From Pseudoalteromonas rubra (GTDB lineage Bacteria; Pseudomonadota; Gammaproteobacteria; Enterobacterales; Alteromonadaceae), in the NCBI RefSeq assembly GCF_000967655.1, contig NZ_JXYA01000031.1, positions 96,204 through 160,203 on the forward strand: 64,000 nucleotides of DNA, read 5' to 3'. The translations under genes and the position numbers were made by a program. The notes beneath the pieces were generated by a model. That model had not been told where the DNA came from, made no database searches, and saw only the letters and a program-made list of their open reading frames with translations. Below, in pieces: positions 18,382-28,443 of the stretch; positions within the stretch are counted from its first letter, which is position 1, and every line of letters starts with the position of its first letter.

Positions 18382-19397
18382 TGATCCGGGGATACTTTTA
18401 TCAGCCAAGCAGTAGCCGGGTGCAAGAGGCGGTTGCCCGGCTCAGCGGCAACCGGGTTGCGATTTATACGGGCGATGAATGCTTGCGTGAAACGATGCAG
18501 GATACACTCAGTGTGTCGGCGCATTTGCCGGGGCAGGCCAGTGAGCTGACTTTCACAGACGGGGCGCGTTTTGTGCCGCTGGATGTGACACATCGTTGGT
18601 CGTTTCAGTCGGGCAAGAGTTCGCTACTGGCGAGTCTTGAATCCAATTTGGTTCTCATTGTGTGTGCCTTGGTCGCGACACCTGTATTGCTCTATGCCTT
18701 GCTGTTTAAGCTTGTACCAGAGATTGCAGTAACCGCTGTAGAGGCAATGCCAGATGCGGTGGTGGAGCAAATGGGCCAGCAGTCCATGGTGCTGATTGAG
18801 CGTGCCGCGCTGTCACCCAGTGAACTGTCTGCTGAGCAGCAACAAGCCGTTCGGGATTTGTGGCAAGATACACTGGCGCAGCTTGATTTATCTGCCGACA
18901 AATATCGTATTGATGTGTATCGCTCAGATCATTTTGGCGCCAATGCCTTTGCGCTGCCCCACGGTCAGGTGGTGGTCACCGACGAGCTGGCACTGCTTCT
19001 GGCCGAACATCCTAATGCGCTCAGAGCCATTTTATTGCATGAAATCGGCCATGTAGAGCGTATGCACAGCGTGCGCCTGGCGTCCCAGGCCGCGGTAGCC
19101 AGTATTGCCATTGCCATGTTGATCGGTGATATGGATATTGTTGCTGAAGTGGTGTTGGGTTCCGGTAGCGCGCTGATGGACCTACAGTTCTCGCAGAATA
19201 TGGAGTGGGAAGCCGATAACTATGCTTTGGTGCAACTGGCACGTCTTGGATATAGCGGCGAAGACTTTGCCCAGGCACTGGAGTCATTGGTGTCGCTTGA
19301 TGAAGACGAGGAACACAGCTGGTTAAAGTACCTCTCTACCCATCCAAGCCTGCAAGAGCGTATTGAGCATGCCAGGACTCATACACCAGCTCTTTGA
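18381..19397 (+). CDS. Membrane-anchored M48-family zinc metallopeptidase
   Basis: A 338-residue protein. A cytoplasmic N-terminal region of about 75 residues is followed by a transmembrane helix (about 82-105) and a peptidase domain with the zinc motif HEIGH at residues 220-224 (LLHEIGHVERMHS) and a downstream EWEADNYAL that supplies the third ligand Glu. The C-terminal STHPSLQERIEHAR is typical of M48B/YcaL/BepA-like enzymes. Such enzymes degrade misfolded envelope proteins. It overlaps the DUF898 gene by one base (TGATG) and is the last gene of the pair; a terminator follows at 19483. The substrate is unknown. Confidence 0.9.
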   Translation: MIRGYFYQPSSSRVQEAVARLSGNRVAIYTGDECLRETMQDTLSVSAHLPGQASELTFTDGARFVPLDVTHRWSFQSGKSSLLASLESNLVLIVCALVATPVLLYALLFKLVPEIAVTAVEAMPDAVVEQMGQQSMVLIERAALSPSELSAEQQQAVRDLWQDTLAQLDLSADKYRIDVYRSDHFGANAFALPHGQVVVTDELALLLAEHPNALRAILLHEIGHVERMHSVRLASQAAVASIAIAMLIGDMDIVAEVVLGSGSALMDLQFSQNMEWEADNYALVQLARLGYSGEDFAQALESLVSLDEDEEHSWLKYLSTHPSLQERIEHARTHTPAL

Positions 19398-19482
19398 TAT
19401 TTAGTTAGATATCGGATCAGTATAAGGGTATCCACTGCGGCTGACTCGCTTCAATAAGCGACTTTGCGAACATCCCTCCCTG

Positions 19483-19504
19483 AAGGCCTGAATAAGGCCT
19501 TTTT
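19483..19504 (+). terminator. Rho-independent terminator after the M48 gene
   Basis: AGGCCT (19484-19489) pairs with AGGCCT (19495-19500) around the loop GAATA, with flanking A/T pairs extending the stem, followed by TTTTTC. The gap from 19398 to 19711 otherwise shows only AT-rich promoter-like sequence. Confidence 0.8.
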
Positions 19505-19711
19505 CATTTCAAAGTCACTGCAAATCAGACCTCCACGCCTGCATGTACTATTTCTTATTCTGCTAAGTCTTTATTATTGTTTCGAAAACCGAGATTGGTA
19601 CCTTATTTTTACCGCCTTAGGCTGATGTGTTGTTATTTTAAGGTTAACTTTTGTTCGTTCCTTCCTGTATACTAGCGGATGCTGTGACTGATCTGTGTGC
19701 TGGGGAGGCAA

Positions 19712-20599
19712 ATGAAGTTTTTGGTGTTGTTATTGCTCGTTGTGTCGCAATGTGCCAAAGCCCACAACCCTTTGATTGTTGATATCATCAGTAGCGAGAA
19801 CTTTTCTGAGCGTTATCAGGCCTTTTTGCAAGGTCGATCAGTCCTTGATGTGACCGACTTTCGGCCCACCACCCAGGGCTCCCATATCGAAATCATTGAA
19901 ATGGTGTTGTTGCAGCAAGCGCTATTCCTCGGTGGGGAAACCCGGGAAGTGGTGTTCAATCCTAAGCCTTCCGTGAATATTCTTGAATTTACCGACATGA
20001 TAGCCGGAGAAAGCCTGATTTTGGCGCGTACCGTTTGGCATGAAGATGTAATTAATTATCGTGGCTCAGTGTACGTCAGCGATCCTGTGGTTAAATTTGG
20101 TGAGTATGAAGCCGGTATTTATGTCGCTAAACGCAACCAGGCGCTGCATCAGACCACACAAGACGGGCTGGAGCAACTAACGCTGGTGGCTAACCCGCGC
20201 TGGCGGGTAGACTGGCATGCGCTGACAAACAGCAAAATGAACCTGGTCAGCTTTATTGGTCCGTGGGAAAGCATGCTGAATATGGTTGAAACCGACATTG
20301 TGGATGGCATGCTGGTGAATTTCAGCGTCAGTGAATCCTTGCAGTTGGCGTTTGAAGGGCGTGACTATGTGCCCATCGAGGGCGTGAAAATGGTATTGCC
20401 CGACTCTCGCCACTTTATTGTTAGTAAGCGCCATCCAGAAGGCGCGCAAATATTTGCTGCTCTGAATCGTGGCCTCAAAGAGCTCAGGCGTCGGGGCGTG
20501 ATCCGTAAAGCGCTCACAGAATCCGGGTTTATTAATCGCAAGGTGCGGGACTGGACAGTCATTAATCGGGCGATGTTGCCGCAGGAGCCTAAACCATGA
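19712..20599 (+). CDS. Periplasmic solute-binding-like protein (SBP_bac_3 type)
   Basis: A 295-residue secreted protein. ATG 19712 follows a GGGGAGG ribosome site and gives a clean signal peptide (MKFLVLLLLVVSQCAKA); a GTG 15 bases upstream is less likely. The mature part resembles the amino-acid-binding type of periplasmic proteins in strand/helix layout (LVSFIGPWESMLNMVETDIVDGMLVNF is the typical lobe-crossing region, with a C-terminal FAALNRGLKELRRRGVIRKA). No transporter genes accompany it. The stop overlaps the start of a membrane diguanylate cyclase gene (ATGATG region, 4 bases shared), so it likely modulates that enzyme in response to a ligand. The ligand is unknown and the binding pocket could be degenerate. 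Confidence 0.72.
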   Translation: MKFLVLLLLVVSQCAKAHNPLIVDIISSENFSERYQAFLQGRSVLDVTDFRPTTQGSHIEIIEMVLLQQALFLGGETREVVFNPKPSVNILEFTDMIAGESLILARTVWHEDVINYRGSVYVSDPVVKFGEYEAGIYVAKRNQALHQTTQDGLEQLTLVANPRWRVDWHALTNSKMNLVSFIGPWESMLNMVETDIVDGMLVNFSVSESLQLAFEGRDYVPIEGVKMVLPDSRHFIVSKRHPEGAQIFAALNRGLKELRRRGVIRKALTESGFINRKVRDWTVINRAMLPQEPKP

Positions 20600-22434
20600 T
20601 GCGAATTGCTATGCTGGCGAGCTGGCTGCTCTGTATGGCGTTGACTGCACCTGCTACTGCTACTGAGCTTGCCTCGCCCAGTGCGCTTGAAAAATCGCTG
20701 GCCGAACTAAACGAAGCACTGAAAAGCGACTTTGACTTGTCATTGTTACCTGAGCTAAGAGCGCTGCGCCGCGATGCTCAGGCAATTGATGCACTGGAAA
20801 TCGTTGCTCAGACTTTGTTGCTCGAAGGACAAGTTCGTAAGCAGTATGGGGACTATCAGCAAAGCCTGGTATTGCATAACGATGCGCTGCAGCTGGCCAT
20901 ACAGCGAAAAGATCTGGCACTGATGGCACAAAGCCGGCTGGCGATTGCCAGACTGGAGATGGATCTTGAGCGTTACAACTATGCCCAGCGCTCACTCGAT
21001 GATGTGCACCAGTTGATCGAGCAGCTCAACAATCATCCCCAGAAAACACCTTATGTGGCTCAACAATTGCTGCTACAGCACAGGCTATGGCAAGGGTACT
21101 TGTATGTTTTGCTGGGCAGTTATCATCAAGCGGTTGCAACGCTGCGAACCGATGGTCTGGTCGTCACCGGCACGCCTGAGTTGCACGATACACTCTTGCT
21201 GGCGCGGGCCTGGGCATTGCTCAAGCTTGGCCGTTATCAGCAGGCGCAACCTATTCTGAATCAGGTTGCGCAAAGTACCATGCTGGTTCGCAATCAAAGA
21301 ATGCGGCTGCGCTTTAAGTTGTTGCAGTCTATGGTCTGGTTGCAATCGGGCGACTTTCAGCAAACCCTGGATACGGCCATGCCGGCATTAATGGAAACCT
21401 TTGCCACCCGGTTTTTAGATGAGCAGGCCGAGTTGCAATTTGTTATGTCTAACGCTTATGTACAGATGGGGGACTACCAGCAGGCGCATTTATACCTGAA
21501 ACGCTATGCCCTGACAAAAGATGCCCTTAACTTTCAGAAGCGTAACAACAAGTTGCTGCAACTGGAGTCACAGTACGCGCTGGCAACCCAAAAACAGCAG
21601 CTGAGCTTGCTGGAAAAAGACAATGCCCTGCAGGCGCAAGAGATCTTTCGTCACCAACAAATTCTTGAAAACACCCGCCTGGCGCAGCAACGCGGCGCAC
21701 TGCTACTGATTTTGGCTGTGGCATTATTGGGCTTTTTATACTGGCGATGGCAAAACAAGCGCTATCTCTCTTTGCTCGAAGAGGAGGTAAAGCAAAGAAC
21801 AGCAGAGCTGGACGAGCGAAATCGCCAATTGCAGGCCCTCAGTTACTCCGACAGCCTGACCGGTTTGCATAACCGCCATTACTTTTTCAGCGAGGCCGAT
21901 AAATTGCTGGCGCACACTCACAGCGCATCGCAGAGCACAATTTTTTGTCTGATAGACATAGATCACTTTAAACAGATCAATGACAGCTATGGTCATGCCG
22001 TTGGCGATCAGGTGCTGCAACAGTTTGCGCAACTGGTCAGACTGCAACTTCGTGAGCAGGATGTTCTGATCCGCTGGGGAGGGGAAGAGTTTTTGCTGGT
22101 CATGCCGGACACCGATGTATCGCAAGCCCAGCCACTGATTGAACGGATCCGCCATGTGGTTATGCAGGCATTGTTTGGTTCTGATGCTCAGCGTCTTATG
22201 TGTACTTGCTCACTTGGGTTTGCACCTTACCCGCTGCGCCTGAGCAATGGCCAGCCGCTGGACTGGGAGCAAGTGCTGGAGCTTGCGGATAACTGTCTGT
22301 ATCAGGCCAAACACGGCGGGCGTGATGCCTGGGTCGGCCTGAATCCGCCGGCGCAGCCTCTGGCGATGAGTTTTGAACAACTCCAACAAAATATGGAAGC
22401 ATTTACCGTCAGCAGCACTCAGCTTGCGGGTTAA
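20596..22434 (+). CDS. Membrane diguanylate cyclase with periplasmic TPR repeats
   Basis: A 612-residue protein: signal peptide (1-22), a helical TPR-like region (about 60-340, with units such as YGDYQQSLVLHNDALQLA and LGRYQQAQPILNQVAQ), coiled coil, a membrane helix (about 366-384), and a GGDEF domain with active-site GGEEF at 495-499. The inhibitory site REQD lies five residues before it, and the substrate-binding DIDHFKQINDSYGHAVGD is intact, so it should make c-di-GMP from two GTP with product inhibition. The periplasmic TPR region probably binds a protein partner; the coupled solute-binding protein upstream is the obvious candidate. The next gene follows after 62 bases on the same strand. 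Confidence 0.9.
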   Translation: MMRIAMLASWLLCMALTAPATATELASPSALEKSLAELNEALKSDFDLSLLPELRALRRDAQAIDALEIVAQTLLLEGQVRKQYGDYQQSLVLHNDALQLAIQRKDLALMAQSRLAIARLEMDLERYNYAQRSLDDVHQLIEQLNNHPQKTPYVAQQLLLQHRLWQGYLYVLLGSYHQAVATLRTDGLVVTGTPELHDTLLLARAWALLKLGRYQQAQPILNQVAQSTMLVRNQRMRLRFKLLQSMVWLQSGDFQQTLDTAMPALMETFATRFLDEQAELQFVMSNAYVQMGDYQQAHLYLKRYALTKDALNFQKRNNKLLQLESQYALATQKQQLSLLEKDNALQAQEIFRHQQILENTRLAQQRGALLLILAVALLGFLYWRWQNKRYLSLLEEEVKQRTAELDERNRQLQALSYSDSLTGLHNRHYFFSEADKLLAHTHSASQSTIFCLIDIDHFKQINDSYGHAVGDQVLQQFAQLVRLQLREQDVLIRWGGEEFLLVMPDTDVSQAQPLIERIRHVVMQALFGSDAQRLMCTCSLGFAPYPLRLSNGQPLDWEQVLELADNCLYQAKHGGRDAWVGLNPPAQPLAMSFEQLQQNMEAFTVSSTQLAG

Positions 22435-22496
22435 TACTTATAAATAAGGGATTTGGAATAAAAAATTGGCGGATTTCAGGAAGCAAGTTTTAAATC

Positions 22497-24674
22497 ATGC
22501 GCCTTGGTCTATGCTTGTCAGATAAAGGAAAGACCGACGACTTGCTTGTGACACTGAATTTACCCGATAACCCCAAAATACTGATTGTGGACGACGACCC
22601 CAGCAGCATATTGATCATCAAAAAAGCAGTCAAAGATCTGGGAGAAGTGTTTTCGACCTCTGAAGCCAGCTATGCGGTGACCTTAGTCAAAGAGGTAAAA
22701 CCCCATGTTATCCTGCTGGATATCGACATGGGGGAGTATAATGGCGTAGATATTTGCCGTTTGCTTAAAAGTGACCCGGAAACTGCCCACCATATCATCA
22801 TTTTTATTACTGCCAGCCGCGACCCGGACATAGAATATAAGTCGCTGACCGAGGGCGGCGCCGATTATATTCCTAAACCTTTAGATCTGAGAACCTGCCG
22901 GATGCGGGTCTATAATCAGCTGGCCATGCTGGCATACCAGCAAAACCTGGAGCGTACTACACAAGCGCTTTATCAGGAAAAGCAGCGACTTAAAGTCACG
23001 TTAAATTCCATAGGTGATGCGGTGATAGCCACAGACACAGCAGGCCTCATCACTTATATGAACCCGATAGCAGAGCGCCTCAGTGGCTATGCCTCAAGCT
23101 ATGCGCTTGGCAAGCACATTGAAGACATCCTCGATTTACGTGATGCATCGTCACAAAGTCGCTCTTTTAACCCGGCCATTATGGCACTGGAGGAAAAGCG
23201 CAATGTGGCAATGGCACTGAACTGCCAATTGCACAGCCGGGAAGGGCAAATTTACCGGGTTGAGGATTCCGCTGCGCCCATTCGCGATGAAGACAATGCC
23301 ATCATTGGGGCGATCATGGTATTTCATGATGTCAGCGAGTCGGTTGCCATGGCGGTTAAAATGAACTTTCTGGCCAACAATGATCAGCTAACGGGGTTAC
23401 CTAATCGTATTTTGCTGCATGACCGTTTGCAGCATGCCATTGCCTGCTCAAAGGCGTCAGATACCCATACTGCACTGTTGCTCATTGACCTTGACCATTT
23501 TAAATATATTAACGATGCACTGGGGCACTTTTTGGGTGATGAATTAATTAAGAAAGTGGCCAAGCGGCTGGAGTCGGTGATTGACCCAAACGCAACCCTT
23601 GCGCGGGTGGGCGGCGATGAATTTGTACTGGTGTTAGAAGAAGTGCGCTCTGTCAATTATGTGGCTGTGGTTGCCAATAACGTGATTGCCAGTTTTAAGG
23701 AGCCCTTTACGCTGGAGCAAAAGGAATATCAAATTTCGGTCAGTATTGGCGTGAGCATGACAGAACTGGATGCGAATGAAGAAGAAGTCATGATGCGCCA
23801 TGCCGATGTGGCCATGTACCGGGCAAAAAATCAGGGGCGCAATGCGGTGTGCTTTTTTTCTCAGGAGCTTGAAGCTGAGCTGATGAAACGTCATGGGCTG
23901 GAACACTTGCTCCGCGAAGCTCTGGAAAAAGAAAGCTTAATCGTGCTGTTTCAGCCCCAGATAGAGATAATATCAGGACAGGTGTGTGGCTTTGAGGCGC
24001 TGGCCAGGCTGCAGGACAGTGAAGGAAATTGGATTTCGCCGCTGGATTTTATCCCGCTGGCGGAGGAGATTGGCCTGATAGACACCCTGGGCCAGCAGGT
24101 ATTGCAACAAAGTTGTGTGTTTGCCAGCCAGTTGATGGGTTTGGGTAAAGACCTGAAAGTGAGTGTTAATGTTTCTGCGCAGCAGATCCGTAACCGGCAT
24201 TTTATTGACTATGTTGTCCAGTGCCTGGAGTCGAGCCAGGTTCGCAGTCGAATGCTGGAGCTGGAAGTAACAGAAAGCGCGTTGATTGATGACTATGAGC
24301 AAACCCGCAAGACGCTTCAGGCGCTCGCTAACATGGGGGTGAGTATTGCCATTGATGATTTTGGCACGGGTTATTCCAGCTTGTCTTATCTGAAGTCATT
24401 TCCCCTTGATGTGCTTAAGATAGACCAATCTTTTATTAAAGATATGGGCAGTGATGAGCAGAGTCATGGCATTGTGCAAACCATAGTGTTACTGGCGCAG
24501 GCGTTAGGTCTCAGGCTGGTTGCTGAGGGAGTCGAGACACCGTCTCAGTTAGCGGAATTGAGCACCATGAAATGTGATGTGGCACAGGGGTATTTGTATG
24601 CCCGGCCGCTCGAAAGCCAGGCTGCCTATGAGTTTGCGGAGCGTAATGTAGCCGCAGGTGGTAAGCCAACTTGA
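22497..24674 (+). CDS. Response regulator with PAS, GGDEF and EAL domains
   Basis: A 725-residue soluble protein. Receiver domain (about 22-145) with phosphoacceptor Asp75 (VILLDIDMGEYNG) and Lys in YIPKPLD; PAS (about 165-285); GGDEF (about 290-460) with intact GGDEF at 372-376 but no RxxD inhibitory site before it; EAL (about 465-715) with EAL at 500-502 and IDDFGTGYSSLSYLK. Both catalytic signatures are intact, so it could make or break c-di-GMP, with phosphorylation controlling the balance; in many such fusions the EAL activity dominates. The start at ATG 22497 has a distant AGGAAG; a GTG at 22548 would trim 17 residues that precede the receiver fold and is possible. A cognate kinase may be one of the two hybrids downstream. 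Confidence 0.92.
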   Translation: MRLGLCLSDKGKTDDLLVTLNLPDNPKILIVDDDPSSILIIKKAVKDLGEVFSTSEASYAVTLVKEVKPHVILLDIDMGEYNGVDICRLLKSDPETAHHIIIFITASRDPDIEYKSLTEGGADYIPKPLDLRTCRMRVYNQLAMLAYQQNLERTTQALYQEKQRLKVTLNSIGDAVIATDTAGLITYMNPIAERLSGYASSYALGKHIEDILDLRDASSQSRSFNPAIMALEEKRNVAMALNCQLHSREGQIYRVEDSAAPIRDEDNAIIGAIMVFHDVSESVAMAVKMNFLANNDQLTGLPNRILLHDRLQHAIACSKASDTHTALLLIDLDHFKYINDALGHFLGDELIKKVAKRLESVIDPNATLARVGGDEFVLVLEEVRSVNYVAVVANNVIASFKEPFTLEQKEYQISVSIGVSMTELDANEEEVMMRHADVAMYRAKNQGRNAVCFFSQELEAELMKRHGLEHLLREALEKESLIVLFQPQIEIISGQVCGFEALARLQDSEGNWISPLDFIPLAEEIGLIDTLGQQVLQQSCVFASQLMGLGKDLKVSVNVSAQQIRNRHFIDYVVQCLESSQVRSRMLELEVTESALIDDYEQTRKTLQALANMGVSIAIDDFGTGYSSLSYLKSFPLDVLKIDQSFIKDMGSDEQSHGIVQTIVLLAQALGLRLVAEGVETPSQLAELSTMKCDVAQGYLYARPLESQAAYEFAERNVAAGGKPT

Positions 24675-24893
24675 TAGTATACCAAACAGGGCAATTTACC
24701 TTGCTTTCAGCAAGTGCTGAAAAGTCTGTGTACACATAGTGAAAAGTGTGTGACTTAGACTATAGTTTGAGGGTAGCAGCGGTTTTTACAGATTATTTAT
24801 CAGTCACATGCCTGTGCTTTAGGGTGTGTGACTAAACTGATATCAGTAACAAGTTATTAAAAACACCCTGAACACAGGGGCAAAGGTCATACT

Positions 24894-27800
24894 ATGATAA
24901 GGATCCTGTCAGCAACACAAGGCAAGCCAACGCGCTGGTTTGCGGGCATGTTTAGCGTACTCTTATTACTGCTGATTGCACTGGCTGTGTTTTTCTTTGA
25001 GCGCAAGCTGCAAAATGAGGTGAAGTTTGAGGTCGCCAGCCAGCTGAAGCACAACACGGCGATTGTGGCCGAGCAATTCGAGCGGCGCTACCGGGCCGAT
25101 TTAAGCTACCTGCATTTTTTGAAAGACACGCCGCCTTTTCCGGGCATTGCCCGCGCACTAAAAAATAACGGCGTTGACCCACAGGGTAACCAACCCATTG
25201 AGCTGTGGAAAACCCGCATTGCCACCATTTTTAAATCCCTTATCCACAATAACCCGGAACTACTGCAACTAAGGATCATCATGCCGGATGGCCGTGAGTT
25301 TGTCCGGGTGGACAGGCTAAGGGGCAAAGTGGCGCGAGTTTCAGAAGCCAAATTGCAGGATAAATCACACAAAGACTATGTGCAGGAAACCCTGGATTTG
25401 TCTGAGGAAATGCACTTTGCGTCGCGGATATCACTGAACTTTGAGAACAATAAAGTGCAGCGCCCGTTTACCCCTGTGCTGCGCATTGCCATGCCCCTAT
25501 TTGATGCTGACAATGACCTGTTTGGCTTGCTGGTGCTGAATTCCAGTGCCCGGCAATTGATAGAGTTGCTGGAAAGTGACAGCGCAGAGTACTTTTTAAC
25601 CGATCATCAGGGGCACTATATTTATGGCCCGGAGCCGGTGTTTCATTATACCCGTGACCTGGCAAAACCGAGGTTATTCGATGATGACTTTCTATTACAC
25701 AGCACCGCAAAGGGCCGCGTTGACGGCGTTATTAAGCATGGTACCCAATCAATGCTGGTGGCCATTCAGCAGGAGCTGAACAGTGGCTATCAGGGGCCCG
25801 GGCATGAAATGTTTATTACCGCGATTGCACCACCTCAGCAGGCCGAAGCGTTGTTAAATGAGCGGCGTTTATCGAGTTATGTGCTGCTGACCGTGGTGGT
25901 ATTGGTGCTGCTCTTGTTTATGGGCGGCATTGTGCTGTTTTATCGTAACCGGGAACGATATCAGGAAGATAAAGTGGTGTACGAGTCGATAATTGACGGT
26001 GCCGATGAGCCGATTGTCAGCTTTGACACTCAGCTGAACGTACAAACATATAACAGTGCGTCTTTGCTGATTTTTCCCAGTCTGGCGGCCAGTGAGCGGC
26101 AGCATAAAATCACCGATCTGGTGGCGTTGCCTATGGATCGTCTGCAAGAGGCGGTGACCTACTTTAAGCACGAAGATGGCCCAAAAGATACCGACTGGTA
26201 TGAAAGTTACATGCTGCAGGACCAGATCCGGCATGTCAATTTTAAAGTGTCTCCGGTGCGCGGCCCGGGTAACCAGTTGGTCGGTATCACTTTATTTGGC
26301 CGTGATACTACCAAAGAAAAACTCAGCGAGCAGCAGGTTAAGAGCGCCAATGAAGGCCTGGAGCGCTTGGTACAGGAGCGCACCGGGGAGCTGGAAGCAG
26401 AAAAGGCCAAGGCCGTGAAGGCCTCCGCGGTTAAAAGTGCGTTTATTTCTACCATCAGCCATGAAATGCGCACCCCGCTGAACGGCATTCTGGGCACCCT
26501 TAACTTGATCCGCCGCGAGCCACTGACCAAAAAACAGCTGTCTTATTTGGAAATGACCGAGACCAGCTCGTCAACTTTGGCCTCTTTAATCAACGATATT
26601 CTCGACTTATCTAAAATCGAGGCGGGCAAACTGGAGCTGGAGCAGGAGCCGCTGAACCCCATTTCAGTGGTGGAACACGTGGTGACTTCCATTTCGTTAA
26701 AAGCCTATGAGAAGCAACTGAACCTGGTGGTGGATGTTGCGGACATCGACTTTATCGAGCTGGTGGGCGATGCTGGGCGGATCAAGCAGGTGGTGTTTAA
26801 CCTGGTGAGCAATGCCATTAAGTTTACCAGCAAGGGGTGTGTTTGCGTGCGCGGCCAGACAACGCAGGAAGCCGGCAAAGTATTCCTCAGTGTCACTGTG
26901 GAGGATACCGGAGTCGGGATTGATAAAAACAACCATCATAAGATTTTCTCTGCCTTTACCCAGGAAGACAGCGGGGTGAGTGCTGAATTTGGTGGCACCG
27001 GACTGGGCCTGTCGATTTGTAAAAACCTGTGCGAGTTAATGGGCGGAGAAATTGGCTTTGAGTCGCAAAAAAACATTGGCAGCAAGTTTTACTTTACTTT
27101 GCCGTTTGCGCTCGATACCGCTAAGTCCAGGCCACATGAAAATACGTTGGGTGGGCGGCGTTTTGAGCTACATGTGGTGGATACCCGTGAGCGCAGCTTT
27201 TTATCACATGTGATCAATAAGTACGGCGGTACTGTGGTGGAGCACGATGGTGAGTTTGTGGTGGCAGATCACGATAACCCTCACATTAATACTCTGGCTG
27301 AGACGCCCATGTATGAGCGTACCATAGTGCTGTACAGTGAATTTACCCACCAAAATGTTGCAGAGGGCTTTTTAGCTAAGCTGGTTAAGCCCATTCGCCT
27401 GGGGGCGTTTTTATCGGTGTTTGATCAGAATGCGATTGCTAAAATGCTGAAAAACCAGCATCAGGTACAGGTGCCCAACGTACAGTGCAACGAGCGTAAT
27501 GATTTGGGTGGCGCAACCGTAATGATTGTTGATGACAACCAAATCAACCGGGAAGTTGCCCGTGGCATATTGCAGGGTATTCATGCCAATGTGGTGGCCT
27601 GTCAGTCGGGGCATGAGGCGCTGAGTGCGTTGCTGAATTTTGAAAAAAACGACCAGCCAGTGTTTGCCGTTTTAATGGATTGCAATATGCCAACGATGGA
27701 TGGTTATCAGGCTACGCGCCTGATCCGCGAAGGCAAAGGAGGAGAGTCGTTTCGTCACCTTCCGGTGATTGCGATGACGGCCAATGCCATGTCGGGAGAG

Positions 27801-28376
27801 CGGGAGCGGTGTCTGGCGGCAGGGATGGACGATTATGTCACTAAACCAATACAGCCCAAGCTGCTGTTTGATGCGCTGACTAAGTTTAAGTCTTTTCAGC
27901 AACCCAAAAAGCCGCCTGTCGCACACATGCCTGAGCATCCACCTTCGCAAACCACAACCCAGAACAACGCCGGGGAAGAGGTGGAGCAGCCGCCAGTTGC
28001 TTCTGGCGAAGTGCTTGATATTGATGGCACCATTGCGCGGCTACAGGGAGACTCGGAGCTGTATCTGCAAATCTGTATGCTGTTCTACAATAAAGCACCA
28101 CAAAAGTTGTTATCTCTGAAAGAGCAGTGTAATAAGCAAGACCATGCTCAGGTGAAACAGATAAGCCATGCATTACGGGGGCAAAGCGGCGACATAGGCG
28201 CACAACGCCTTACTCAGTTGCTGGCGAAACTTGAAGAAGGTGCCAGCCACCAGGACGGCTCTGAATATAGCGCGCTAATCGAAAGCATTGAAGCGCAGTA
28301 CCTGGTGCTTGAACAGGTGTTGCAGGAGGCGGTATTTAAAACGTCATCTGCTGTCAGGCAAGGCAGTGAAAGCTAA
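24894..28376 (+). CDS. Hybrid sensor kinase with pseudo-receiver, receiver and HPt domains
   Basis: A 1,160-residue membrane kinase: helix (17-37), a large periplasmic Cache-like sensor region (about 40-325, with LLQLRIIMPDGREFVRVDR), helix (about 326-348), PAS (about 360-480), HisKA with His523 in TISHEMRTPLNG, HATPase with GTGLGLSI, then a region (about 755-852) shaped like a receiver, with a closing KLVKPIRLGAF, but lacking the phosphoacceptor Asp, then a true receiver with Asp929 in LMDCNMPTMDG, and HPt with His1092 in ISHALRGQSGD. The order resembles BarA/ArcB-type phosphorelays. It stands alone between promoters; the next kinase gene begins 67 bases downstream. Signal unknown. Confidence 0.92.
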   Translation: MIRILSATQGKPTRWFAGMFSVLLLLLIALAVFFFERKLQNEVKFEVASQLKHNTAIVAEQFERRYRADLSYLHFLKDTPPFPGIARALKNNGVDPQGNQPIELWKTRIATIFKSLIHNNPELLQLRIIMPDGREFVRVDRLRGKVARVSEAKLQDKSHKDYVQETLDLSEEMHFASRISLNFENNKVQRPFTPVLRIAMPLFDADNDLFGLLVLNSSARQLIELLESDSAEYFLTDHQGHYIYGPEPVFHYTRDLAKPRLFDDDFLLHSTAKGRVDGVIKHGTQSMLVAIQQELNSGYQGPGHEMFITAIAPPQQAEALLNERRLSSYVLLTVVVLVLLLFMGGIVLFYRNRERYQEDKVVYESIIDGADEPIVSFDTQLNVQTYNSASLLIFPSLAASERQHKITDLVALPMDRLQEAVTYFKHEDGPKDTDWYESYMLQDQIRHVNFKVSPVRGPGNQLVGITLFGRDTTKEKLSEQQVKSANEGLERLVQERTGELEAEKAKAVKASAVKSAFISTISHEMRTPLNGILGTLNLIRREPLTKKQLSYLEMTETSSSTLASLINDILDLSKIEAGKLELEQEPLNPISVVEHVVTSISLKAYEKQLNLVVDVADIDFIELVGDAGRIKQVVFNLVSNAIKFTSKGCVCVRGQTTQEAGKVFLSVTVEDTGVGIDKNNHHKIFSAFTQEDSGVSAEFGGTGLGLSICKNLCELMGGEIGFESQKNIGSKFYFTLPFALDTAKSRPHENTLGGRRFELHVVDTRERSFLSHVINKYGGTVVEHDGEFVVADHDNPHINTLAETPMYERTIVLYSEFTHQNVAEGFLAKLVKPIRLGAFLSVFDQNAIAKMLKNQHQVQVPNVQCNERNDLGGATVMIVDDNQINREVARGILQGIHANVVACQSGHEALSALLNFEKNDQPVFAVLMDCNMPTMDGYQATRLIREGKGGESFRHLPVIAMTANAMSGERERCLAAGMDDYVTKPIQPKLLFDALTKFKSFQQPKKPPVAHMPEHPPSQTTTQNNAGEEVEQPPVASGEVLDIDGTIARLQGDSELYLQICMLFYNKAPQKLLSLKEQCNKQDHAQVKQISHALRGQSGDIGAQRLTQLLAKLEEGASHQDGSEYSALIESIEAQYLVLEQVLQEAVFKTSSAVRQGSES

Positions 28377-28443
28377 TGGTGAAGCAACGTGAATACAGCG
28401 ACAGTCGTCACCCGTTATCGAATATTTATCAGGGCGGACTAAG

